Positions 1 to 7,865 of a stretch of 20,766 nt of DNA are shown piece after piece. The position numbers and the translations under genes were made by a program. Origin of the DNA: an uncultured Lachnospiraceae bacterium (GTDB taxonomy: Bacteria > Bacillota > Clostridia > Lachnospirales > Lachnospiraceae). Position 1 is the stretch's first letter. Every line of letters begins with the position of its first letter. The notes beneath the pieces are model-generated. The model was not told the origin of the DNA. It did not search any database and saw only the letters and a list, made by a program, of their open reading frames with translations. The stretch lies in contig CAJTTU010000022.1 of assembly GCA_910579325.1 (NCBI GenBank), positions 1-20,766 of the forward strand, in the 5' to 3' direction.

Positions 1-2
1 GG

Positions 3-691
3 GGCGGAAAATATCCAGAAGCGTTTTTAAAAGGCTATACCGGATATATCCATACGGATGCTTATTCCGGATACAATGGAGTCAGGGAGGTTACAAGATG
101 CCTGTGCTACACCCACTTGCGACGCGCTTTCGTGGACGCGCTGCCAAAAGACATCCATGACCCGAAAGCTTCCAAACCCGCGGAAGCAGTCCTGCAGCTG
201 AACAAGCTGTTTGAGATAGAAAAGGAACTGGACACCCTTCCCCCGGAGCAGAAGAAAAAAGAACGGCTTACCCGCGAGAAAACGCTTCTCGAGGCTTTTT
301 GGCCGTGGGCAGAGATAAGCTCTGCCGGGGAACTGCCAAAGTCGAAACTCCATACAGCTATCCACTATGCCCTGAACAACCGGCAGGAGTTCTTCAACTA
401 TCTTGAGGATGGGAACTGTTCCATCAGCAACTCTCTTGCAAAGAACTGTATCCGACCGTTTGTGATCGGTCGGAAGAACTGGCTGTTTGCCGTAAGCCCG
501 AAGGGTGCTGCCGCAAGTGCGGGAATCTACACCCTGGTCGAAACAGCGAAGGCTAATGGTCTGGATGCAGTGAAATACATCAAATATATCCTGTCAGATC
601 AGATATGCCAGGGAGTACATTCCTTGAAAACCCAGAATATCTGGATGACTATCTACCATGGGACCCCATGGTACAGGAACGTTGCCGATAA
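3..691 (+). pseudogene. IS66-family transposase, C-terminal part, frameshifted
   Basis: Reading from position 3, the product contains the IS66 catalytic-domain segments YIHTDAYSGY, LCYTHLRRAFVDALP and IRPFVIGRKNWLF, followed by an alanine- and glycine-rich stretch and a YIKYIL helix. IS66 enzymes are DDE transposases that mobilise their own element. Two defects are visible. First, the family motif NNxAEN, which carries the proposed catalytic Glu, reads NSLAKN here; the Lys codon is at 441-443. Second, an extra AT dinucleotide around 603-606 shifts the frame, so the normal C-terminus (FLENPEYLDDYLPW, then VQERCR and a stop at 691) is readable only in another frame. Without a correction, translation continues to 866. 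The gene is very likely dead. The N-terminus lies outside the window. Confidence 0.85.
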
Positions 692-742
692 CCACTGCCC
701 TTTTAGTATAGAGGGTTGGTGGTTATTTTTCTATCCACTATC

Positions 743-757
743 TTATTTGACGCTTAC
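743..757 (+). repeat. putative IS66 right terminal inverted repeat
   Basis: The sequence ending CGCTTAC at 757 matches the GTAAGCG-type tip expected at an IS66 end. It lies about 65 nt after the transposase stop and at the point where opposite-strand similarity to a second transposase begins. The partner end is outside the window, so the inner limit of the repeat is a guess. Confidence 0.5.
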
Positions 758-925
758 ACAAAATCAGCAAGTTTTATCAAAAGCTTTGTCTGATTTTGGG
801 TTACGGCTTTCTTCCAGACAAAAGTGTATTTGTTTGCGGCCGCTTCGATTTTTGTGCCGTCAATGAAAATCGTTTCGCCTGAAATGATATCCCGGATTAT
901 GCAAATATTATCGCGATTCTTTTCC
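757..925 (-). pseudogene. IS1182-like DDE transposase fragment
   Basis: On the minus strand a short reading frame contains ISGETIFIDGTKIEA followed by ANKYTFVWKKAV and KLADFV. This is the signature around the first catalytic Asp of IS1182-type (DUF772/DDE) transposases. Only about 55 codons remain. There is no start codon of its own: the N-terminal side is cut off at the polC stop codon, and the C-terminal side is cut by the IS66 tip, which supplies an accidental stop at 754-756. It is therefore a remnant of an older element later hit by IS66. Family assignment rests on the motif; IS1182 versus a related DUF772 group cannot be separated on so short a piece. Confidence 0.7.
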
Positions 926-3900
926 TCACTCCAGCTCAAAATCAAACAGCGATATCTGATTCGTATTCGGCAGATCCCCGAACAGCCCCATATCCGACAT
1001 CAAATCAATCACGGACTTCGGCACCTTGGTCCGCTGCCAGAAATCCTCCTTGGACAAAAAGGACCCGTCCTGCACGGCCTCCACTACGGCGTCGGCGGCC
1101 TTGTCTCCCAGGCCGTCGATGCTGCTTAAGGAGGGCATAATCTTCCCGTCGATGACCTGGAACCGGCTGGCTTTGGCCCGGTAAATGTCGATGGGCATAA
1201 ATTCATAGCCTCTGGCATACATTTCCTGGACAATCCGCATATCCCGCAGAGAGTCCTGCTCCTTCTTCGTCAGCTTGTCCTGGTTCCGCCTGTAATTTTC
1301 CAGGTTCCGTTCCAGCTGGGATCTTCCCTGACACATCAGCTCATAGGAAAAGCCGGAAGCCCGGATGCTGAAAAAGGCCGCATAGTAAGCCAGCGGATAG
1401 AAAATCTTGCAGTAGGCGATCCGCCAGGCCATCATCACGTAAGCCGCCGCATGGGCTTTGGGGAACATATACTTAATCTTTTTACAGGAGCCGATATACC
1501 AGTCCGGCACATCAGCCGCCCTCATGGCCTCCTCCCACTCCGGCTTCAGCCCTTTGCCCTTTCTTACGCTCTCCATAATCGTAAAAGAAAGCTCCGACTC
1601 CATCCCCTTATGAATCAGATAGGTCATAATGTCATCCCTGGTACAGATGGCCGTCTGAATCGTGGCCGTTCCCTCCAATATCAGCGTCTGGGCATTTCCC
1701 AGCCACACGTCGGTGCCGTGGGCCAGCCCGGCGATCCGCACCAGATCGGAGAAATATTTGGGCTTCGTGTCCAGAAGCATCTGCATGGCGAAATCCGTGC
1801 CGAACTCCGGCACGCCAAGGGCCCCCAGCTGACAGCCGCCGATATCATCCGGCGTAATGCCGAGGGCCGACGTATTCTGAAACAGGCTCATCACCTCCGG
1901 AGAGTCCAGCGGAATGTCCTTGGCGTCAAGCCCCGTGATGTCCTCCAACATACGAATCATCGTCGGATCATCGTGTCCCAGAATATCCAGCTTCAACAGG
2001 TTGTGGTCGATGGAGTGATAGTCAAAATGGGTGGTGACAATCTTCGTGTTCATATCGTTGGCCGGATGCTGAATCGGAGTAAAGGAGTAGATTTCCTCCC
2101 CGTGGGGCATCACGATAATGCCGCCGGGATGCTGCCCGGTGGTCCTTTTTACGCCCACGCAGCCCTGAACGATCCGGCTGATCTCACATTTCCGCTTGTG
2201 CTGCCCCTTTTCCTCAAAATAGTTTTTCACATAGCCGAAGGCGGTTTTATCCGCCAGCGTGCCGATGGTGCCCGCCCGGAAGGTATGCCCTTTGCCGAAA
2301 ATCACCTCCGTATAGTCGTGGGCCTGGCTCTGGTATTCGCCGGAGAAATTCAGGTCGATATCCGGCTCCTTGTTTCCCTTAAAGCCCAGGAACGTCTCGA
2401 AGGGAATGTCAAAGCCGTCCTTTTTCAGCTTCTCCCCGCAGACCGGGCAGTTTTTGTCCGGCATATCGCAGCCGCCCATCCCAGAAAAGCTTTTCACTTC
2501 CTCCGAATCAAAATCATAGTAATGGCAGGAAGGACAGTAATAGTGGGGCGACAATGGATTTACCTCCGTGATATTGGCCATCGTGGCCACAAAGGAGGAA
2601 CCCACCGAACCCCGGGAGCCTACCAGGTATCCGTCCGCATTGGATTTATCCACCAGCTTCTGGGCGATAATATACATGACGGCAAAGCCGTTGCTGATAA
2701 TGGAATTCAGCTCCCGCTCAAGCCGTTCCACCACAATCCTCGGCAGGTCGTCCCCGTATTTTTTTCTGGCCGTGCCATAACAGATATCCCGCAGGTCCTT
2801 GTCGGAATTGGGGATCACCGGCGGACATTTATCCGGGCGCACCGGGGCGATCTTCTCGCACTGATCGGCGATCAGATTGGAATTGGTGATCACCACCTCC
2901 TCCGCCTTCTCGCTGCCCAGATACTGGAATTCCTCCAGCATTTCCTCGGTGGTCCGAAAAAACAGCGGCGGCTGATTTTCCGCGTCGGCAAAGCCTTTGC
3001 CAGCCAGAATAATCCTCCGGTAAATCTCATCCTCCGGGTCGATAAAATGAACGTCGCAGGTGGCCACCACCGGCTTCTGAAACTGCTCTCCCAGCGCCAC
3101 GATCTTTCGGTTCAGATCCCGGAGATCCTCCTCGGAATGCAGGCCGTATTTCTCGTCCCGCAGCATAAACTGGTTGTTGCCGATGGGCTGAATTTCCAGA
3201 TAGTCGTAAAATTTCACCAGCCGGGAAATTTCCGCGTCGTCGGCGCCGCTTCGCACCGCCTGGAACAGCTCCCCGGCCTCGCAGGCCGAGCCGATGATCA
3301 GCCCCTCCCGGTACTGTTCCAGAAGGGTTTTCGGGATTCTGGGCCGTCTGGCGTAATAGGTGATATGGGATTCGGAAACCAACCGGTACAGGTTAATCCG
3401 CCCTGTGTCGTTTTTCGCCAGAATGATCACATGATACATGGGCAGCTTTTTAATCAGCTCCGGGTCCGGCTGTCCCGCCTCGTTCAGCTGGTCCAGATTT
3501 TTGATCCCCCCCTTTTTCAGCATTTTGATAAATTCCAGAAAAATCAGCGCCGTACATTCGGCGTCGTCCACCGCCCGGTGATGATTCTCCAGAGAAATAT
3601 TCAGATGCTTGGCGATGGTGTCCAGCTTAAACCGTTTTAAGGAGGGCATCAAAAGCCGGGCCAGGCTTACGGTATCCACCACGGTTGGAGTAAACTCCAT
3701 CCCAAGGTTCTGAGCCTTATGAGAGACAAAGCCCACGTCGAAATCCGCATTGTGGGCCACGACGGCGCAGCCCTGGCAGAAATTTAAGAATTCCGGCAGC
3801 GCCTCCTCCACGCCCGGCGCGTCGATCACCATGTCGTCATTGATACCGGTGAGATTCTCGATCTCATAGGAGATGGGCGTCCGGGGGTTTACGAAAGTGG

Positions 3901-5497
3901 AAAACCGATCTATGATTTTTCCCTCCCGCACCTTAACCGCGCCGATTTCGATAATCTCATGACGCAGGGGCGTCAGGCCCGTGGTTTCCAGATCGAACAC
4001 CACGTAATCGTCCTCCAGGCTCTGGCCTGCACAGCGGACCACCATCTCCTTTTTGTCGTCCACCAGATACCCTTCCATGCCGTAAATCACCTTGAAAGGG
4101 TCCTTATCCCCCACCATATGATAGGCTTCTGTAAAGCCCTGCACCACGCCGTGGTCGGTGAGGGCCAGCGCCGTGTGGCCCCACTCCATGGCCCGCTTCA
4201 GAATATCCTCCACACTGCCCACCGCGTCCATCTCGCTCATCTTGGTGTGGCAGTGGAGCTCCACCCGCTTTTTCTCGCTGCGGTCCCTTCGTTTGCCGCC
4301 GCTGTCGGCCTGCCCTTTTTTGATGCCGCTCACCGATGAGATAGACAGTTCGCCGTCGAACCGGTCCAGTATGGCGATGCCTTTTACATAGACATGCATC
4401 CCCTTGCTGATCACACCTCTGATCTCGTCGATCCGGTCCGCTCTGGAAAACATTTTCACGGTGATGGTGTCCGTGCCGTCATAGACGTCGAATAAAACCA
4501 TGAAATTGCCGGTGCGCAGCTCCCGCTCCTCCATGGCGATGATCTGGCCGCCGACCGTCACCTCGCCCATCTCTCCCACAAGCTCAGACAGCCTGATGGG
4601 ATCGGCGTCGAAATCCCGGCCGAACAGCACGTCGGGATTGTCCGATTTTTTCCGGGAAAAACCGCCCTTCGGCTGCCATTTTTTCTTTCCGCCCTCCCAG
4701 CCGGATTTCTTCTGGCCGGACCCGGCTTTCGTTCCCTGGTTCGCACGTCCTTTTGTTCCCTGGTTCGATCCTCCCTGTGTTCCTTGGTTCGACCCTCCCT
4801 GGGCTTTTTCCCGGGATTGCTTTGCCGCAGCCTGCCCGCCGTCCGCACCGGAAGCGTCGTTCCAGGGCAGAGGTTCGTCATCGGCCGCCATCAACACCTG
4901 GCCGCCTTCCCAGCCCTGACAGGCGCCTGCGCCGGCATCTATGTCCGCGGGCACAGGCTGCAGCCAGGGGTCCTCTTCCTCTTTTCGCTTCTCGGCTTCT
5001 CTATACAGACACTGTACCTCGATGCCGAAGCCGCACCGCTCATTGAACACCTTTTCCAGCACCCGCTTCAGCTCGTCGCCGCACCGGTGCTGTACCAGCC
5101 CTTCCGTGATCGTCATCTCCAGAAGCTCCGGCTCCGGGAATGTCACCTCTGCTTTCCGGAACATCTGATAGTCCAGCATACTGTAATGCTTCAGCTCCAG
5201 CAGAATGCTGTCTCGATAAGCCTCTAACAGCTTTTCCGGCGTATACTGGCTGGAAAGCTGGTATTTCTCCACAATCTTTATGACAATCTCCTTGTGGGGA
5301 AACATCTGCTTTTTGATATTCGCTTCCAATATATAGATATTTTTCTTCGGAATCAGCCGCTTCGACAGGATATAAATACGAAGGGCGGTCCTGTCCCTGG
5401 ACAAAACCACCTTCTCTACCTCCACCGTTTTCAGCGCTTCCTGCAAATCCTCCGTCACCTGGAGATTCGGGATCGCCTCCATAAAACTTTTTGCCAT
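926..5497 (-). CDS. polC: DNA polymerase III PolC-type, alpha subunit with proofreading exonuclease
   Basis: This is the replicative polymerase of Firmicutes, which copies the chromosome and proofreads within the same chain. From the chosen start it has 1523 residues, a little longer than usual. Domains in order: N-terminal domains (1-190), a low-complexity Gly/Gln/Lys linker with tandem repeats (about 190-290), an OB fold, a PHP domain starting near 411 with H415 and H417 (HCHT), an inserted DEDD exonuclease from about 495 (D502 and E504 in FDLETTGL, then AHNADFD and HRAVDDAEC), a Cys4 zinc motif (CPSC and CPVC), the polymerase core with D1046 and D1048 in PDIDLNFSGEYQ plus LDILGHDDP, and a C-terminal helix-hairpin-helix. 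The frame stays open upstream to 5665. The ATG at 5497 is preferred because AGCAGGTG lies about 7 nt before it and the protein then begins in the family manner. Transposase debris begins directly after the stop, so no native terminator is seen. Confidence 0.97.
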   Translation of the reverse strand: MAKSFMEAIPNLQVTEDLQEALKTVEVEKVVLSRDRTALRIYILSKRLIPKKNIYILEANIKKQMFPHKEIVIKIVEKYQLSSQYTPEKLLEAYRDSILLELKHYSMLDYQMFRKAEVTFPEPELLEMTITEGLVQHRCGDELKRVLEKVFNERCGFGIEVQCLYREAEKRKEEEDPWLQPVPADIDAGAGACQGWEGGQVLMAADDEPLPWNDASGADGGQAAAKQSREKAQGGSNQGTQGGSNQGTKGRANQGTKAGSGQKKSGWEGGKKKWQPKGGFSRKKSDNPDVLFGRDFDADPIRLSELVGEMGEVTVGGQIIAMEERELRTGNFMVLFDVYDGTDTITVKMFSRADRIDEIRGVISKGMHVYVKGIAILDRFDGELSISSVSGIKKGQADSGGKRRDRSEKKRVELHCHTKMSEMDAVGSVEDILKRAMEWGHTALALTDHGVVQGFTEAYHMVGDKDPFKVIYGMEGYLVDDKKEMVVRCAGQSLEDDYVVFDLETTGLTPLRHEIIEIGAVKVREGKIIDRFSTFVNPRTPISYEIENLTGINDDMVIDAPGVEEALPEFLNFCQGCAVVAHNADFDVGFVSHKAQNLGMEFTPTVVDTVSLARLLMPSLKRFKLDTIAKHLNISLENHHRAVDDAECTALIFLEFIKMLKKGGIKNLDQLNEAGQPDPELIKKLPMYHVIILAKNDTGRINLYRLVSESHITYYARRPRIPKTLLEQYREGLIIGSACEAGELFQAVRSGADDAEISRLVKFYDYLEIQPIGNNQFMLRDEKYGLHSEEDLRDLNRKIVALGEQFQKPVVATCDVHFIDPEDEIYRRIILAGKGFADAENQPPLFFRTTEEMLEEFQYLGSEKAEEVVITNSNLIADQCEKIAPVRPDKCPPVIPNSDKDLRDICYGTARKKYGDDLPRIVVERLERELNSIISNGFAVMYIIAQKLVDKSNADGYLVGSRGSVGSSFVATMANITEVNPLSPHYYCPSCHYYDFDSEEVKSFSGMGGCDMPDKNCPVCGEKLKKDGFDIPFETFLGFKGNKEPDIDLNFSGEYQSQAHDYTEVIFGKGHTFRAGTIGTLADKTAFGYVKNYFEEKGQHKRKCEISRIVQGCVGVKRTTGQHPGGIIVMPHGEEIYSFTPIQHPANDMNTKIVTTHFDYHSIDHNLLKLDILGHDDPTMIRMLEDITGLDAKDIPLDSPEVMSLFQNTSALGITPDDIGGCQLGALGVPEFGTDFAMQMLLDTKPKYFSDLVRIAGLAHGTDVWLGNAQTLILEGTATIQTAICTRDDIMTYLIHKGMESELSFTIMESVRKGKGLKPEWEEAMRAADVPDWYIGSCKKIKYMFPKAHAAAYVMMAWRIAYCKIFYPLAYYAAFFSIRASGFSYELMCQGRSQLERNLENYRRNQDKLTKKEQDSLRDMRIVQEMYARGYEFMPIDIYRAKASRFQVIDGKIMPSLSSIDGLGDKAADAVVEAVQDGSFLSKEDFWQRTKVPKSVIDLMSDMGLFGDLPNTNQISLFDFELE
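4731..4802 (-). repeat. three 24-bp tandem repeats inside the polC linker
   Basis: Three consecutive 24-bp units, at 4731-4754, 4755-4778 and 4779-4802, each begin GTTCC-C/T-TGGTTCG on the plus strand. On the coding strand they give three versions of an eight-residue unit containing NQGTK or NQGTQ, preceded by GGS or GRA. The repeat is in frame, so changes in copy number would keep polC open. It lies around residues 232-256, between the N-terminal domains and the OB fold, in a region with no catalytic motif. Confidence 0.9.
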
Positions 5498-5542
5498 ATG
5501 TATACACCTGCTAGTATTGTTCTGCAACTGCCCCCTTGGGGC

Positions 5543-5572
5543 TTTATAATCAACATTTAAATCTGTTTCTAA
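5543..5572 (-). promoter_or_regulatory. possible polC promoter
   Basis: On the minus strand TTAGAA (5567-5572) and TATAAA (5543-5548) are separated by 18 nt, about 45 nt before the polC ATG. The -35 match is weak. If real, it would allow polC to be transcribed separately from ispG across the 202-bp gap, and it would exclude the upstream in-frame extension from most of the mRNA. Confidence 0.3.
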
Positions 5573-5699
5573 GTTTTTAAAATCTGTTCCGTAAGCCTTC
5601 ACTACAATATGTTCAAGATGCGTCTCTACGTTAAACATGCTTTTGACGCAGCACACTCGATCCAAAATGCTCTGCTGACACCTTGTCTCATACTTTGTC

Positions 5700-6761
5700 T
5701 CAACCCTGTCTCATACCATCCAGCTCTGCCCTCAATGCTTCCAGCAGTTCCCCCTCCGGCATCTTCCGGTCTTTCTCGCCCTTCTTAAACAAAATACCCT
5801 CTCCGGCTCCTCCGGCAATACCTAGATCTGCCTCCTTGGCCTCCCCCGGCCCGTTGACGATGCAGCCCATCACCGCCACCTTGATATCCAAATCGTCATA
5901 ACCTGCCGCCAGTGTCTCCACCCGGTTCGCCAAACCGATCAAATCGATTTTGGTTCTGCCGCAGGTCGGGCAGGACACTACCTCTACGCCGCCTTTGCGC
6001 AGGCCCAGCGTCTTTAATATCCGTTTGGCCGTCTTCACTTCCTCCACCGGGTCGCCGGTTAAAGATACCCGGATCGTATCGCCGATGCCCTGATACAGAA
6101 TAATGCCCAGCCCAACGGAGGACTTGATATTGCCGCTGTAAAGGGTTCCGGCCTCGGTAATGCCCACATGGAGGGGATAACAGGTCTGTCGGTCAATCAG
6201 CTCATGAGCCCGGACACACATCAGCACATCCGAGGATTTGATGCTGATCACCAGATTATCATAGCCCATGGACTCGATCAGAGCCGTCTTCTCAAGGGCG
6301 CTTTCCACTAGCCCCTCCGCCGTCACCCTGCCGTATTTCTCAATATATTTTTCTTCCAGAGACCCGCTGTTTACGCCCACCCGGATCGGAATATTCAGGC
6401 TTTTCGCCTTTTCCACCACGGCCTGAACCCGCTCTTCTTCGCCGATATTTCCCGGATTGATACGGATCTTATCCGCCCCGTACTCCATTGCGGCGATGGC
6501 CAGCTTATAATTAAAATGAATGTCCGCCACCAGCGGAATGTCGATCTGGTTTTTGATCTGCTCTAACGCCCGGGCTGCCTCCATCGTCGGCACCGCTACC
6601 CGCACAATCTCGCAGCCTGCGTCCGCAAGCCTTTTGATCTGCTCCACGGTAGCCGCCGCGTCCTCCGTCTTCGTATTGCACATCGACTGAATCAGCACCG
6701 GATTTCCTCCGCCGATTGTGCGGTTTCCGATTTTGATTTGCTTTGTATGATTTCGGCTCAT
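5700..6761 (-). CDS. ispG: (E)-4-hydroxy-3-methylbut-2-enyl-diphosphate synthase
   Basis: IspG (GcpE) is the iron-sulfur enzyme that converts methylerythritol cyclodiphosphate to HMBPP, the penultimate step of the MEP isoprenoid pathway. The 353-residue length is normal for the bacterial form without an insert domain. The N-terminal TIM-barrel half carries QSMCNT, VADIHFNY and RINPGNIG. The C-terminal half carries the [4Fe-4S] ligands C264 and C267 (CPTCGRTKIDL) and C300, with E307 in CIVNGPGE. An AAGGA motif lies 11 nt before the ATG. The gene follows rseP by 39 nt and precedes polC by 202 nt, consistent with co-transcription from the upstream cluster. dxr, an earlier enzyme of the same pathway, lies two genes upstream. 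Confidence 0.98.
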   Translation of the reverse strand: MSRNHTKQIKIGNRTIGGGNPVLIQSMCNTKTEDAAATVEQIKRLADAGCEIVRVAVPTMEAARALEQIKNQIDIPLVADIHFNYKLAIAAMEYGADKIRINPGNIGEEERVQAVVEKAKSLNIPIRVGVNSGSLEEKYIEKYGRVTAEGLVESALEKTALIESMGYDNLVISIKSSDVLMCVRAHELIDRQTCYPLHVGITEAGTLYSGNIKSSVGLGIILYQGIGDTIRVSLTGDPVEEVKTAKRILKTLGLRKGGVEVVSCPTCGRTKIDLIGLANRVETLAAGYDDLDIKVAVMGCIVNGPGEAKEADLGIAGGAGEGILFKKGEKDRKMPEGELLEALRAELDGMRQG

Positions 6762-6800
6762 AGGTGATTACATCCTTCCCGTTTATCCTCTTTTACTTTC

Positions 6801-7853
6801 TCACAACAGCCTCACAATATCATGATACAGCACAAACACCATCAGCGCCATCAACAGCACCATCCCCGCCATATGGACCATTCCTTCTTTCTCCGGGTCG
6901 ATGGGCTTTCCCCGCACCAGCTCGATCAGGAAAAAGAAGATTCTTCCGCCGTCCAGAGCCGGAAGGGGCAGAAGATTGACCACGCCCAGGTTGGCGCTTA
7001 ACAGAATGCCGAAATTAATCAGGTTCAGGAACACATAAAGCATGCCGTCCGGCTTGCTGTCCTCCACCATATCCGACATCGTGCTCACCAGTCCCACCGG
7101 TCCGGTCATGGACTCTGCGCCGATCTTGCCCTGAATCAGCATGCGCAGGGAGGTCAGCGTATAGCTGATCCAGTACTTCACCTCATATGCGCTGTACCCC
7201 AATGTCTCCAGAACCGTGGTTTTATCCCGCTGACCGGACACCTGAATCCCCATCATATAGGTTCCCGTCTCTTCATAATATTTGGGCGTCAAAAGCACCT
7301 GATGCTTCTCTCCGTCCCGCTCAAAAGTAACCGCCAGGTCTTCCTTCTGGTGCAGCGCCAGATACAGGCTGACCTCCCGGTAAATCACAATATCCTGCCC
7401 GTTGATCCTGGTAATCCGGTCGCCGGCCTGCATTCCGGCTTCCTCGGCGGGAAATCCTTCCATCACGCCGGACAGCACCGGCCGGTCGATGCCCACGGTG
7501 CCAATCACAATCACCGCCAGCACAAACGCAAGCAGAAAATTGAAAACCGGTCCTGCCGCGATCACGGCGATCCTTGCGCCAATCGACTTATTCCGAAAGC
7601 TTTTCTCCGGAATAATATCATATTCCTCCTCCGCCAGCTCATCCATCATCATACAGGAGCCGCCAAGCGGAAACAGTTTCAGCGCATAGGTCGTCTCCCC
7701 TTTTTGAAAGCTGAACAGCTTTGGACCAAAGCCCAGGGAAAACTCTATGACGCCGATGCCATGCTTCTTCGCCAGCAGAAAATGCCCCATCTCATGTACA
7801 AATACAATCATCCCAAATACCAGAATCGGCAACAGGATACTCAATGCTTCCAC
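6801..7853 (-). CDS. rseP: RIP metalloprotease, RseP/RasP site-2 protease family
   Basis: This is an intramembrane zinc metalloprotease that cuts membrane-embedded substrates such as anti-sigma factors and signal-peptide remnants; the substrate here is unknown. The 350-residue protein has an N-terminal membrane helix bearing H20-E21-M22-G23-H24, a further membrane segment around 93-119, one PDZ domain (about 130-190, with AEEAGMQAGD), the LLPLPALDGG motif supplying the third ligand D301, and a C-terminal membrane helix (about 326-345). The frame opens with a GTG at 7853. AGGTGG lies 5 nt before a TTG three codons later (7844), so the TTG is an alternative start. It lies 12 nt after dxr and 39 nt before ispG, so all three are probably on one mRNA. 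Confidence 0.96.
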   Translation of the reverse strand: MEALSILLPILVFGMIVFVHEMGHFLLAKKHGIGVIEFSLGFGPKLFSFQKGETTYALKLFPLGGSCMMMDELAEEEYDIIPEKSFRNKSIGARIAVIAAGPVFNFLLAFVLAVIVIGTVGIDRPVLSGVMEGFPAEEAGMQAGDRITRINGQDIVIYREVSLYLALHQKEDLAVTFERDGEKHQVLLTPKYYEETGTYMMGIQVSGQRDKTTVLETLGYSAYEVKYWISYTLTSLRMLIQGKIGAESMTGPVGLVSTMSDMVEDSKPDGMLYVFLNLINFGILLSANLGVVNLLPLPALDGGRIFFFLIELVRGKPIDPEKEGMVHMAGMVLLMALMVFVLYHDIVRLL

Positions 7854-7865
7854 CTGCTTTCTATA

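Larger units (their letters stand above)
1..757 (+). mobile_element. IS66-family insertion sequence, right part only
   Basis: The window opens inside an IS66-type element. It contains the C-terminal part of the large transposase (stop at 689-691), then about 65 nt of non-coding tail. The putative right tip reads TTGACGCTTAC, ending at 757, whose reverse complement starts GTAAGCG as IS66-family termini do. Immediately beyond 757, on the opposite strand, lies a fragment of an unrelated transposase, so 757 is the likely insertion junction. The left end and the accessory genes of the family lie outside the window, so the target-site duplication cannot be checked here. Family assignment is confident; the exact end is inferred from the terminal motif and the homology break. 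Confidence 0.8.

Noticed and set aside
1451..3640. Long plus-strand open frame of 729 codons opposite polC
   Set aside because: It lies wholly antisense to well-conserved PolC catalytic domains, has the His/Arg/Gln-rich composition of a reverse-strand shadow in GC-rich DNA, and matches no family.
4731..4802. The repeats within polC as a CRISPR array
   Set aside because: The three units are directly adjacent without spacers and lie in the polC reading frame.
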